Both the position numbers and the translations under genes were made by a program. Under the pieces are notes generated by a model. That model searched no databases, was not told the DNA's origin, and worked only from the letters and a program-made list of their open reading frames with translations. From contig NZ_JALJXF010000002.1 in assembly GCF_024169925.1 (NCBI RefSeq), positions 1 through 64,000 on the forward strand: DNA of 64,000 nucleotides, written 5' to 3'. This DNA is from Methylorubrum extorquens. Its GTDB lineage: Bacteria; Pseudomonadota; Alphaproteobacteria; Rhizobiales; Beijerinckiaceae. Below, piece after piece: positions 50,016 through 58,320 of the stretch (its first letter is position 1; each line of letters opens with the position of its first letter).

Positions 50016-50615
50016 TCAATCGGGGATGTCGGTCTGTTTGCCTACGACCACGGCGAAAAGGTCGTTGAGCGCGGCTAGGCTCGCCGCTTGAAGCTGCGCC
50101 GCTGGGACAATCGAACCGTCAAGCGCAGGCAGATCGCGAGTCGCCGTAGAGGAGGCAACTACAGTCGGCCGGAACCCAAGGCTGAAGGCGCCGCGCGCCG
50201 TGGAGTTGATGCACATGTGCGTCATGAAGCCTGCCAGGACGATGTCCTTCACCCCCGTCGCCTCCAACTGCGCCTGGAGGTCGGTTCCGACGAACGCATT
50301 CGGGTAAGCCTTCGTGATCACCGGCTCGCTACCCTGAGGGGCCACCTCGCTGCTGATCTGACCGATCGGTGCCGTAACGTCGTAGGGTGATCCCGGTCCG
50401 GCATCGTGCCGGATGTGGATGATTGGGATGCCCGCATCCCGCGCCCGCACGAGCAGGTCGGCAGCTTCCTGAAGGGCGGGCTCGACACCTTCGAGTCGCA
50501 TCACACCCTGGCGATAGGTCTCCTGCAGGTCGATCATCACGAGGGCCGAGCCCTTGAAGGATGGAGGCTGCGTGTCGAGACCGGACAGGCCGCGCAGGGT
50601 CGAAAGATCTGACAT
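50016..50615 (-). CDS. Isochorismatase-family cysteine hydrolase
   Basis: 199 residues from ATG at 50615 (MSDLSTLRGLSGLDTQPPSF). The catalytic set is visible: Asp in SALVMIDLQETYRQGVM, Lys in PVITKAYPNAF, and Cys in FMTHMCINSTARGA with the preceding cis-peptide region. Family members hydrolyse amides or vinyl ethers (nicotinamidase, N-carbamoylsarcosine amidase, isochorismatase); the substrate here cannot be read from sequence. The gene lies alone at the left edge of the mobile element at 50715. Confidence 0.85.
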   Translation of the reverse strand: MSDLSTLRGLSGLDTQPPSFKGSALVMIDLQETYRQGVMRLEGVEPALQEAADLLVRARDAGIPIIHIRHDAGPGSPYDVTAPIGQISSEVAPQGSEPVITKAYPNAFVGTDLQAQLEATGVKDIVLAGFMTHMCINSTARGAFSLGFRPTVVASSTATRDLPALDGSIVPAAQLQAASLAALNDLFAVVVGKQTDIPD

Positions 50616-50797
50616 CGTGTTTTTCCTCCCGCACCGCTCGAATTTCGCTGTGTCATACGAGCGTGGTGCGGACCCTAGCACTTATAGACCGCAAGACACC
50701 TTGGCGGAAAGTTGGGTAGTGGGTCAGTTTGAATTTTATTGACGGCGGTTAGCGCGCCGCTAGTGTGGGACACCTAAATGGTGGAGGCCTAGTTGAC

Positions 50798-51541
50798 GTG
50801 ACCACCGAATCGGTAAAACCCGCGAAAAAACCAAAAACCATTCAAGCAGATTGTTCGGAATGTCGAGGTATTCGCAACTGTCGAATCAGAGGGCACTTTC
50901 AACGTAGAGATGGCGATGATAATTATAGTTGGCATGTTGATTGGTTCATCCTCCAATGCAGAGGTTGTGATAGCGTTTTTGCCCGTACAATAAGCACGAA
51001 TTCCGAGGACTACGATAATTATTACGAGTATGATGGCAGTACCGGAACAACATATAATGAGACGATAAATTATTGGCCGGCGCTGGCTAAGAGACCATAC
51101 CCTGAATGGATGTCTGATGCTGGCATCGATGCCGCAGAAGTCGGGCGCCTGGATGAGGCACTACTGGAACTATACAAGGCATTAAACAACGACTTGAACA
51201 TATTGGCAGGAATAGCAATCAGGACGTCATTTGATGTTGCGGCCAGTCTATTGAAAATAGACGAAAATCTTCCATTTCAGGCGAAGCTTGATAAGCTGGA
51301 GGAACTGGGAAAAATTGGCCCTCAAGATAAGGGAAGGCTAAAAACCCTAGTGGAGGCGGGTAACGCTTCGGCGCATAGGGGCTGGAAACCCACAGCGGAT
51401 GACTTAAATACAATGATGGATGCTCTAGAATATTTTATCTACGAGACATTCGTTGTGCCAACGCGAAAAGCGCGGACTGACGCGAAGCTCGTCGCAATTG
51501 ATGGGGCCGTCCCACGTCGTCAAAAAAGGAAAGCAGAATAA
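50798..51541 (+). CDS. DUF4145 protein with Cys clusters
   Basis: 247 residues if started at GTG 50798 (VTTESVKPAKKPKTIQADCS); GTG at 50765 is an alternative. Two CxxC-type pairs (CSECRGIRNCR and QCRGCDSVF) form a likely zinc ribbon. The C-terminal helical region (LLELYKALNNDLNILAGIAI, RTSFDVAASLLKIDENLPFQ, LDKLEELGKIGPQDKGRLKT) is DUF4145, a domain often fused to nuclease or restriction-type defence proteins. AT-rich codon use differs strongly from the flanking isochorismatase gene, indicating transfer. Its role is unknown; it may be a passenger with a defence function. Confidence 0.75.
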   Translation: MTTESVKPAKKPKTIQADCSECRGIRNCRIRGHFQRRDGDDNYSWHVDWFILQCRGCDSVFARTISTNSEDYDNYYEYDGSTGTTYNETINYWPALAKRPYPEWMSDAGIDAAEVGRLDEALLELYKALNNDLNILAGIAIRTSFDVAASLLKIDENLPFQAKLDKLEELGKIGPQDKGRLKTLVEAGNASAHRGWKPTADDLNTMMDALEYFIYETFVVPTRKARTDAKLVAIDGAVPRRQKRKAE

Positions 51542-51544
51542 GTT

Positions 51545-52423
51545 TTACTCGGCAGATTTTTTGTAGGGACCCCGCTTCGCCGGCTGCTCTTCCATGCCCT
51601 CTACCAGCGCCACGATATCGCTAATCTCCCAAAGCCGATCCGACACGCCAGCAGCCATAGCTGGGCTCATCCGCAGCTTCGCGTGGAGCCGGACGAAGTT
51701 GTAGTACATGAAGTGCAGCGCCACGGCATAGGCGTGGTTCTCGACCTTCTTTGAGAAGGCATTTGTGAGCCGGGTGAACCGGCGCATGTGCATCCGCATC
51801 GTGAGGTTCTGACGCTCGACGTAGGACGTGGAGACGTGCGCCTCGTCGGGCGAGCCTTCAACGGTGGTCTTCTTGATCCCGGTGCATTCAGCGGGGCTGT
51901 AGCGGCCCGTAGCGCCACCAGGGGCGTTCCCGTAAATCTTCACGAGCTGGGCGTAATCGACATCGGCACCGAAGGCGTCTTCGACGGCCTGCAGGTACGC
52001 CTTATGACCGTCTGAAGTGAGCTGGACACGGTTGGTAAGGCGGGCCTTTAGATCGTCGATGAACCATGCAGCGCACTCACCGTCCCGAGCGCCGATGAAG
52101 TAGGACAGGACGAGCTTGCTGTCGGCATCGATGGCCGTCCACGTCCATGTGTCTCCAGCGCCGTCAGGCGCCGCCACAGCGCCCGCCACGTTCTTCTGCT
52201 TGGCGTAGGTGAAGCTCCAGATCTCATCGACCTGGACGCGCTTCGCGGCGACTTTGCGAACGTGCTCATCGTGGTAGGCAGCGCAAGCCTTTCCAGCATC
52301 CACCAGCAGTTTGGAGACGGTGTTCTTGCTCGCGCCCGTCAGCCGGGTCACGGCGCGGATCGAATTCCCTTCGCAGAGAAGGTGAAGGATGCGCGCGCGA
52401 TCCGAAGCGGAGAGCTTGTTCAT
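51545..52423 (-). CDS. IS1-family-like transposase
   Basis: 292 residues from ATG at 52423 (MNKLSASDRARILHLLCEGN); GTG at 52432 is possible. An N-terminal HTH (IRAVTRLTGASKNTVSKLLV) is followed by a DDE-type core: RVQVDEIWSFTYAKQKN (first Asp/Glu), TWTWTAIDADSKLVLSYFIG, LTSDGHKAYLQAVEDAFG (second Asp), and QNLTMRMHMRRFTRLTNAFS with YVERQ supplying the Glu. The VDEIWSF/YAKQKN pattern is that of IS1-like transposases in Alphaproteobacteria. No IS1-type short TIR pair bounding only this gene was found; it lies inside the larger 50715-55027 element. Confidence 0.85.
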   Translation of the reverse strand: MNKLSASDRARILHLLCEGNSIRAVTRLTGASKNTVSKLLVDAGKACAAYHDEHVRKVAAKRVQVDEIWSFTYAKQKNVAGAVAAPDGAGDTWTWTAIDADSKLVLSYFIGARDGECAAWFIDDLKARLTNRVQLTSDGHKAYLQAVEDAFGADVDYAQLVKIYGNAPGGATGRYSPAECTGIKKTTVEGSPDEAHVSTSYVERQNLTMRMHMRRFTRLTNAFSKKVENHAYAVALHFMYYNFVRLHAKLRMSPAMAAGVSDRLWEISDIVALVEGMEEQPAKRGPYKKSAE

Positions 52424-52531
52424 AACTCCCACATGCGACCATTTTCAGCCTTAAGTCAAGCATATGGGTCAGTTTAAGCCATTGACTTAATCGGCCTTGA
52501 AACCAATATCCCCATCAGGTAATCACGGGGG

Positions 52532-52828
52532 ATGAGGATCGTGTTCGCCGACCCCGCGCTAGCCCTTATTGAGACGCCACGAGCGGGAGAAACCCGCCTG
52601 CCCGTGGCGGTCATTAAGTCTGCGCGCCGAAAACTCACAGTTCTCAGAGCAGCATCCGATGATCGCTCCCTGCGCAATTGGAAGAGTTTGCATTACGAGA
52701 AACTAAAAGGCGACCGCGAAGGCCATCGGTCAATAAGACTCAACGACCAGTACCGGATGGTTTTTACGCTTGATGAAGAGCCTGAGCCCCAAATTATTGA
52801 GGTGCTGACTATCGAGGATTATCACTAA
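52532..52828 (+). CDS. higB: HigB/RelE-type toxin
   Basis: 98 residues. NWKSLHYEKLKGDREGHRSI then RLNDQYRMVFTLDEE, and PQIIEVLTIEDYH, is the RelE/HigB fold: L.G...G..SIR...QYRI.F and a final V..I.DYH. These toxins cleave mRNA at the ribosome. It shares one base with the next gene, an unusually large HigA-like antitoxin. The toxin-first order is typical of HigBA. The short N-terminal stretch MRIVFADPALALIET is family-like. Confidence 0.88.
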   Translation: MRIVFADPALALIETPRAGETRLPVAVIKSARRKLTVLRAASDDRSLRNWKSLHYEKLKGDREGHRSIRLNDQYRMVFTLDEEPEPQIIEVLTIEDYH

Positions 52829-53970
52829 TGTCCGCCGAGTTCATGATCCCTGTAGATCACCCAGGAACGTTCATCGTTGAGGAGCTTGAGGCCCGTGGTT
52901 GGCAGCAGGTTGATCTCTCGTATGTTCTCGGCATGTCTCCACAGCAGTTGAGCCCGCTGTTAACCGGCAAGGCACGCATTACGCCTGAGCTAGCTACGGA
53001 CCTCGGGGCGGCTTTCGATATGCCTGCCGATTTCTTCGCCAATTTGCAGAAGATGTACGATCTCTCCATTGCGAAGCCGGCTGACCCCGGCGTGCGCCTG
53101 CGGTCGAAATGGCTTTCGACTTTTCCTGTCCGAGAGATGATCAAGCGCGGCTGGATCGAGGAGACTGAGCCGAGTCTTCTTGACCTTCAGATGCTGCGGT
53201 TTTTCAATAAACCTACCGTGGACGACATTCCGTTCATTGGAAGCGGATCGGTCATCGCTCACGCAGCCCGAAAGCTGGACTACGATGGAACCACTGCCAT
53301 CCAGTACGCGTGGCTTCATCGGGTCATGAAGATCGCGTCCTTGATGAGTCCGCCGCCCTATTCGGCCAATGCTCTCGCGGCGAACTTGGCGGCGATTAAG
53401 GCTCACATGCTCGATAAGGAGGACTTAGTCAAAATTCCTTCCATACTTTGGGATTGTGGTGTGCGCTTCGTACTTGTCGAAGCATTGCCGAGTTCGAAGA
53501 TTGATGGTGTTTGCGTCTGGCTTGACGGGCAGCCCGTAATTGGGATGACGACACGCCTAGATCGCCTCGATAACTTCTGCTTCGTTCTGCGGCACGAGAT
53601 TGAGCATGTCCTGCAGGGCGACGGACAAGCGGAGACGTTTGCGCCGATAGATGAGTTTGACGGCAATTACGAGAGTAGCAACGATCTACCTGAAGAGGAA
53701 ATCCGTGCAAACACTGCAGCAGGCGAGTTCTGCGTTCCTAGGCAGCAGCTCAATTCTTTTATTGCACGAAAGAGCCCATTTATCTCCGAAAACGACGTAC
53801 TTGTTTTTTCGGCTCGCCTTGAAGTTCATCCGGCAATCGTGATCGGACAGATACAAAACAAGACGAAAAAGTACAACTGGCTCAGAAAGTACCAAAAGGG
53901 TATCCGCCATTATCTCATGGATTGGCAGTTTAAGGACGGCTGGGGATTTTACGCGCCGACCGGTCTTTAG
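52828..53970 (+). CDS. higA: HigA-type HTH protein fused to an ImmA/IrrE metallopeptidase
   Basis: 380 residues. N-terminal HigA motifs (DHPGTFIVEELEARGWQQVD, LSYVLGMSPQQLSPLLTGKA, RITPELATDLGAAFDMPADF) form an XRE-type helix-turn-helix. The rest holds an ImmA/IrrE peptidase with zinc motif NFCFVLRHEIEHVLQGDG (HEIEH, residues ~254-259) and a downstream EEIRANTAAGEFCVP that should give the third ligand. Antitoxins of HigA type carrying an IrrE-like peptidase form a known subclass in which the peptidase may degrade or regulate the partner. A third gene (53979-54476) follows closely. Confidence 0.88.
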   Translation: MSAEFMIPVDHPGTFIVEELEARGWQQVDLSYVLGMSPQQLSPLLTGKARITPELATDLGAAFDMPADFFANLQKMYDLSIAKPADPGVRLRSKWLSTFPVREMIKRGWIEETEPSLLDLQMLRFFNKPTVDDIPFIGSGSVIAHAARKLDYDGTTAIQYAWLHRVMKIASLMSPPPYSANALAANLAAIKAHMLDKEDLVKIPSILWDCGVRFVLVEALPSSKIDGVCVWLDGQPVIGMTTRLDRLDNFCFVLRHEIEHVLQGDGQAETFAPIDEFDGNYESSNDLPEEEIRANTAAGEFCVPRQQLNSFIARKSPFISENDVLVFSARLEVHPAIVIGQIQNKTKKYNWLRKYQKGIRHYLMDWQFKDGWGFYAPTGL

Positions 53971-53978
53971 GAGGGCTT

Positions 53979-54476
53979 ATGCCGAACTTCAATGAACAAG
54001 TGTTGCGCCACTGGGATGATTGGGAGGAGACAACCGGCGATGAGTCCGGCGATCCTGACGCTTTCGTCGCGTGGGCAATGGAAAACAGGCACCTGCTGCC
54101 GCGCCCGCAGGATGTACGAAAACTGTTGCGGCGGCAGGTGACGACGGCCCTGCGGCAGGCATCACGGGTCGATGAGAATGGCGTGACCTATCGCGCTAAG
54201 CAGTGCGTTACGCTGTTTGATGGCGACCTTGCTTTGAAGCGATGGTTTGATACGGACCACGGCGGTACATCAAATCTTAGACAGAAGGCAGTCCGTCAGC
54301 GACGAGACGCTATTGCGAATGATGTCTTCCGCGCCATGTGTGATGTCGAGCACATGAAAACGCAGTTTCCCAAAGACCCGCCGCTGCAGTTCGTCTTAGA
54401 CTTCACGGATGACTACGAGGAAAAGAAAGCGGCAGCCCAGCAATCCCGCGATGCTGACGACGAGGACGTCGCTTAG
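53979..54476 (+). CDS. Hypothetical protein following HigBA
   Basis: 165 residues, starting 8 bases after higA with GGAGGGC as ribosome site. Helical and charged: MPNFNEQVLRHWDDWEETTG, RKLLRRQVTTALRQASRVDE, QKAVRQRRDAIANDVFRAMC, ending in an acidic tail. Its position suggests a third component of the HigB-HigA/IrrE operon. No recognised domain; the pattern does not resemble a nuclease. Confidence 0.65.
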   Translation: MPNFNEQVLRHWDDWEETTGDESGDPDAFVAWAMENRHLLPRPQDVRKLLRRQVTTALRQASRVDENGVTYRAKQCVTLFDGDLALKRWFDTDHGGTSNLRQKAVRQRRDAIANDVFRAMCDVEHMKTQFPKDPPLQFVLDFTDDYEEKKAAAQQSRDADDEDVA

Positions 54477-54691
54477 GATTTCTTCCACCGAGCAGAAGCC
54501 GCTGCACTCGCGATCTCGGAACGCTGTTGCGGGGTTAGAGCGCGAGCGCGCGCCGTGCCACCTTTGAGCCCGGCCTTGCGAGCGCGCTTCTCAAGCGTCG
54601 TCGGCTGTCCAACTTCAGCCTCTCCGGTCACCGCATCTACGATGAATTTGGCGAGCTGGTTGGGATCACGGGGGCGCTTGCGGGGGGTCAT
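54473..54691 (-). CDS. Small basic protein with GGLKGG-type repeat-like motif
   Basis: 72 residues. MTPRKRPRDPNQLAKFIVDA then KRARKAGLKGGTARARALTP, QQRSEIASAAASARW is a motif widely seen in small rhizobial proteins (KGG...A..LTP..R..IA..AA.ARW), related to histone-like or stress-induced basic domains. It overlaps its convergent neighbour's end by 4 bases and its upstream gene's end by 4 bases. A nucleic-acid-binding function is inferred from charge only. Confidence 0.65.
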   Translation of the reverse strand: MTPRKRPRDPNQLAKFIVDAVTGEAEVGQPTTLEKRARKAGLKGGTARARALTPQQRSEIASAAASARWKKS

Positions 54692-54951
54692 AAGCCCTCC
54701 CTCGGATGGTTCTGCTCATCCTCCAGAAACTCATCTACCGTCTGAGGTGTGTCGTGGCTCGTTGATCCGTCCTCGCCCGTGATTGTTACACGGGCGTTTT
54801 GATCGAGCGCAGGCCTGTAAGCACGAACCGCTTCGCCGGCTTTACTAGCGGCGTCCTGCTTCGTGTCAGCCTCCACAGCCGGAAGCGTGATGGGGTAGCC
54901 CTCCAAATCAGGGAGGTGGTAGGGCGCTTGAACATCGATTGACCATTTCAT
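54688..54951 (-). CDS. Small hypothetical protein coupled to the basic protein gene
   Basis: 87 residues (MKWSIDVQAPYHLPDLEGYP). It has beta-strands (ITLPAVEADTKQDAASKAGE, ARVTITGEDGSTSHDTPQT) and an acidic end. The 4-base ATGA overlap with the next gene on the minus strand suggests co-translation. Family unknown. Confidence 0.6.
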   Translation of the reverse strand: MKWSIDVQAPYHLPDLEGYPITLPAVEADTKQDAASKAGEAVRAYRPALDQNARVTITGEDGSTSHDTPQTVDEFLEDEQNHPREGL

Positions 54952-55027
54952 TCTCTCATCATGCCACGGTCGACCAACTGCTCCAAGGCCGGGTCAATCC
55001 CTTCAAATTTCAAACTGACCCACTACC

Positions 55028-55399
55028 GCCAACCAGACCGCCCGGGCGACCGAAGAGATTGCCGGTCAGATCGCGCGCATCCAGGCGTCGACGGACCAGG
55101 CCGTGTCGGCCATCGGCGGGATCACCAACCGTATCCAGCAGATCAGCGGCGTCGCAACTTCGATCGCGGCGGCGGTGGAGGAGCAGGGCGCGGCGACGCA
55201 GGAAATCGTGCGCAACGTCAGCCAAGCCGCCGTAGGGACGACGGAGGTCACCAGCAATATCGCCGGCGTGGCGCAGGCCTCCGAGGAGACAGGGGCTGCC
55301 GCGACCCAGGTCCTTGGCGCTGCCGCCGAGCTGTCGCGCCAATCCGAGCATCTCGGCGCCGAGGTCGCCCGCTTCCTCAGCACTGTGCGGACAGCATAA
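55028..55399 (+). pseudogene. 3' fragment of a methyl-accepting chemotaxis protein
   Basis: Open frame from the element boundary: ANQTARATEEIAGQIARIQA, STDQAVSAIGGITNRIQQIS, IAAAVEEQGAATQEIVRNVS, then VTSNIAGVAQASEETGAAAT and a stop at 55399. This is the C-terminal half of an MCP signalling domain and trailing helix. The receptor's N-terminal sensor, HAMP and the conserved hairpin tip are missing because the sequence is interrupted at 55027 by the mobile-element end, and no 5' half is on the other side of the element. Confidence 0.85.
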
Positions 55400-55613
55400 G
55401 GCTCATCCCGCGCTATCGCCGCATGCGCCGAGTCTGCTTTCGGGCGGCGCTTCCAGCACCTCGTACGACAAGGTCGGGTCGGGTCCTGACGGTCCGCTGT
55501 ACGACCGGGTCGGGTGGAAAGCAATCCGACCGCTTTGAGCACGGAATTCGTCGATAGCTGCCCCTTAATGGTCGGGGTGGATTTTCTGAAAACGATCGTT
55601 GATCGGGAAAGGG

Positions 55614-56213
55614 CTACCCGCTCGCCGTCAGATGCTTGCGCACCTCCTCGGCGACGGCTTTCGGGTGCGTTTGGGCTAGATCGTGGTTGGCCCCCTCGAC
55701 GACACGCAATCGTGCATCCGGAATGAGAGCAGCCAATCGTTCACCCACCGGGACGGGACTGATCGGATCGGCGTCGCCCCACAACAGAAGGGTCGGCGCT
55801 TTGATGCTCCGCATCGATTCCGATAGATCTGGTACGGGGGTAGCGATCCAACCAGCAGCAGTAGGAAAGGCCGCGAAATAGTCGGCACGCCAGTCCGATC
55901 CTCCTAAATCGGTCACAGGTACTCCCCCGGAAGTGACGGCCAACACCAAGCGCCTCACAAGGTCGGGGAATATGAGGGCCAGCCTGATCGCGACGATGCC
56001 GCCCATCGACTGCGCGACGATGTTGACCGGCTCCGTGACGTGGCTTGCCGCTAACACCACCAGATCATCGACGCTGTTCACGCCGGCATCGGCCGGCTCT
56101 GCTCCCAGCCCCGGCCATGCGAGGAACACGCCGTCCAGCCCCGCAGCGTGCGCCACCGGCCGCCAGAAGGTCGCGCTGCCTGACGCGCCGGGAAGGAACA
56201 ATGTCGTGGTCAT
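55614..56213 (-). CDS. Alpha/beta-fold hydrolase
   Basis: 199 residues (MTTTLFLPGASGSATFWRPV). Nucleophile elbow VNIVAQSMGGIVAIR (Ser near 68), LLLWGDADPISPVP (Asp) and VVEGANHDLAQ (His) complete the triad; LPGASG near the start forms the oxyanion region. Small (~200 residues) and without a lid insertion beyond ~residues 110-145. The substrate is unknown. It faces away from the MCP relic and stands alone between mobile sequences. Confidence 0.85.
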   Translation of the reverse strand: MTTTLFLPGASGSATFWRPVAHAAGLDGVFLAWPGLGAEPADAGVNSVDDLVVLAASHVTEPVNIVAQSMGGIVAIRLALIFPDLVRRLVLAVTSGGVPVTDLGGSDWRADYFAAFPTAAGWIATPVPDLSESMRSIKAPTLLLWGDADPISPVPVGERLAALIPDARLRVVEGANHDLAQTHPKAVAEEVRKHLTASG

Positions 56214-56253
56214 GTGCCGTCTTTATCCAGCGCTCTGCTACGTCCGCTTGTAG

Positions 56254-56583
56254 GGGCAGACGCGTCGGTCGTGAACGACCGCGTCGGGTCGCATGCGGAA
56301 CGTCCGCTTCCAAGCAGGTGGCAAACCTCCGCTTATAGCGCGAAGCCGAACAAGGCTGCGGAGAACTCCTGACCCGCTACTGAAGGGGCCGATAGAAGCG
56401 GTCCCCAGGGCCATCGGGGTAGGGGAGGGGGGCACCCTTTCCGTGAACTTCTGAGGGCCCCTGCCCTGCCAGAGCGCGGTTTCGGAGTACAGACGCTTCT
56501 CAAATTGACGTGCGATGCGGATCGGGTCAGAGATCAACTATAAATATCAGGTGCTTCGGTTCCATAACGTATATTATGCGAAT
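56254..56583. other. Intergenic region before the ISNCY-type element
   Basis: About 330 bases with no supported gene; short frames only. The end adjoining 56584 is AT-rich. Confidence 0.3.
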
Positions 56584-58123
56584 ACATGGTGTAGGCGCAA
56601 AATTGAGATGACACCCCCTGGCAAAGTTGAAACGGCACCCCCTCTCCCTCTGATGGATGTGGAGGGTGCGCGCGATGGGGTTGAAGTCCATGAGCGGCAA
56701 GGAATTTTCGCGCCTCGATGTTCTGCTCGACGTCGAGGCTGGGCGCCTTGCTATCGATGATGCCTGCGATCTGATGGGGCTGCGGCGGCGGCAGGTTTTT
56801 CGCCTGCTCGCGGCATTTCGGAAGCAAGGCGCAGCCGGTCTGATCTCGAAGCGGCGCGGTCGGCCGAGCAACAATCGCCTGCCCGATGAAGTGCGTCAGT
56901 TGGCCATGAGCATTGTCCGAGAGCGATATTCGGACTTTGGCCCTACCCTCGCCTGTGAGAAGCTCGCCAACCTACATGATTGTCCAGTCTCTCGTGAAAC
57001 GTTGCGCAAGTGGATGATGGAAGACGGTCTGTGGTTGGATCGTAGGCGCCGCCTCCCTTCCGTACATCAGCCCCGGCTTCGTCGCGACCGTGTTGGCGAA
57101 TTGATTCAGATCGATGGCTCGAAGCATTACTGGTTTGAGAGTCGTGGGCCGGAATGCACGTTGCTTGCGTTCATCGACGACGCAACGAGTCGGATCATGC
57201 ACGCTGCCTTTGTGCATTCGGAGTCTGCATTCGACTATCTCCGAGAAACACGGGCTTACCTGTTGAAGCATGGGCGCCCTACTGCATTCTATTCCGACAA
57301 GCACGCGGTCTTTCGTGTCAGCAAGCGGGATGCCGCTGGCGGGACAGGCATGACCCAATTTGGACGCGCCTTGGACGAACTCAACATCGACATCATGTGC
57401 GCGAACACGCCCTCAGCGAAGGGTCGTATTGAGAGAGCATTCGGCACCTTGCAGGATCGTTTGATCAAGGAGATGCGACTTGCAGAAATTTGTTCGATGG
57501 AAGATGGCAACAAGTTTCTGGTCGGATTTATAGCCGATCACAACGCTCGTTTCGGCAAGCCGCCTTTCGATGAGCGAGACGCCCATCGAGCGCTTCAGGG
57601 CGATATCATTCTGGACGATGTGTTTGCTTGGAAAGAGGAGAGAACAGTCACGAACAGCCTTACGCTCCAGTACGACAAGGTCACATTCATCTTGGAGCCG
57701 ACTGCTGTCACGCGCCCCCTTGCTCGTAAGCGTGTGCAGGTGATCGATTATCCGGACGGACGCTTCGCGATCCGACATCAAGGCTTGGATTTACCGTTTC
57801 GCACCTTCGATCGGATACGCCATGTCGATCAGGCGGCGATCGTGGAGAACAAGCGCCTGGGTGCGGTCCTGGCGTTCATTGCCGAGCGGCAGCAGGAGCG
57901 GGATCAAAACCGTTCACAGAAGGCGCCTCGTCGGCAAGGGCAGGTGGACCGGCACATGTTCAAGAGCGGGTGAGGGCACCCGGCCGTGTCGATCTGGATC
58001 CGGTGACACCGCAGCTTCGCCACCCCGACCCGCTTCGCTGCGGTGTCCCCTCCCCTCTGTGCCTTCTAAGAGGGGTGTCATGTCTACTTTGCGGAAGCGG
58101 TGCCATTTCTGATTAGCGTTGAC
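56584..58123 (+). mobile_element. ISNCY-type insertion sequence
   Basis: Left end ACATGGTGTAGGCGCAAAAT (56584...) followed by ATGACACCCC; the same 39 bases recur at 58124-58162 in direct orientation. The body carries one transposase gene. Near 58075-58110 the opposite strand shows the corresponding GGTGTCAT/GGCACCGCTTC-type sequence as the right inverted end. I infer the element as 56584 to about 58123. Confidence 0.6.
56675..57973 (+). CDS. ISNCY-family transposase
   Basis: 432 residues from ATG at 56675, which has GGAGGG upstream; ATG at 56657 precedes that site. N-terminal HTH (LAIDDACDLMGLRRRQVFRL; GAAGLISKRRGRPSNNRLPD), then an rve integrase core: GELIQIDGSKHYWFESRGPE (first Asp), TLLAFIDDATSRIMHAAFVH, YSDKHAVFRV (second Asp) and GRIERAFGTLQDRLIKEMRL (Glu). 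The DDE triad appears complete and the ORF intact, so the element may be active. Confidence 0.88.
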   Translation: MGLKSMSGKEFSRLDVLLDVEAGRLAIDDACDLMGLRRRQVFRLLAAFRKQGAAGLISKRRGRPSNNRLPDEVRQLAMSIVRERYSDFGPTLACEKLANLHDCPVSRETLRKWMMEDGLWLDRRRRLPSVHQPRLRRDRVGELIQIDGSKHYWFESRGPECTLLAFIDDATSRIMHAAFVHSESAFDYLRETRAYLLKHGRPTAFYSDKHAVFRVSKRDAAGGTGMTQFGRALDELNIDIMCANTPSAKGRIERAFGTLQDRLIKEMRLAEICSMEDGNKFLVGFIADHNARFGKPPFDERDAHRALQGDIILDDVFAWKEERTVTNSLTLQYDKVTFILEPTAVTRPLARKRVQVIDYPDGRFAIRHQGLDLPFRTFDRIRHVDQAAIVENKRLGAVLAFIAERQQERDQNRSQKAPRRQGQVDRHMFKSG

Positions 58124-58200
58124 ACATGGTGTAGGCGCAAAATTGAGATGACACCCCCTGGCCAAACCCAAATGGCACCGCTTCTTTCATCGAGGTGGCG
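58124..58200 (+). repeat. Orphan left end of a second ISNCY-type element
   Basis: The first 39 bases are identical to the left end of the element at 56584, then the sequence diverges (CAAACCCAAATGGCACCGCT ...), resembling the other IS end sequence. No transposase follows; the IS1182-type element begins at 58321. It is the remnant of a related second element abutting the intact one. Confidence 0.6.
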
Positions 58201-58320
58201 GAGGGCGTGCTCAAGTCATGAGGGCAAACTTGTCCCCTCCCCTCTCGCACATCAGACCGCCGCTGCTGATCCCGAGCGGACATTCGAGCTGCGGCGTTGA
58301 AGGTCCGTATTGGGTGGAGA

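Larger units (their letters stand above)
50715..55027. mobile_element. Inverted-repeat-bounded element with IS1-like transposase and passengers
   Basis: GGTAGTGGGTCAGTTTGAA at 50715-50733 recurs as its exact reverse complement at 55009-55027, a 19-bp terminal inverted repeat. A third, partial copy (TGGGTCAGTTT) in the left-end orientation lies at 52465-52475, beside the transposase 5' end. Between the ends are a DUF4145 gene, a transposase, HigBA, and three small genes. I see no target duplication at the ends. The right end cuts into a chemotaxis-receptor gene whose other half is not on the left, so deletion or recombination between copies is likely. Composition is more AT-rich than the backbone. 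Confidence 0.6.
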
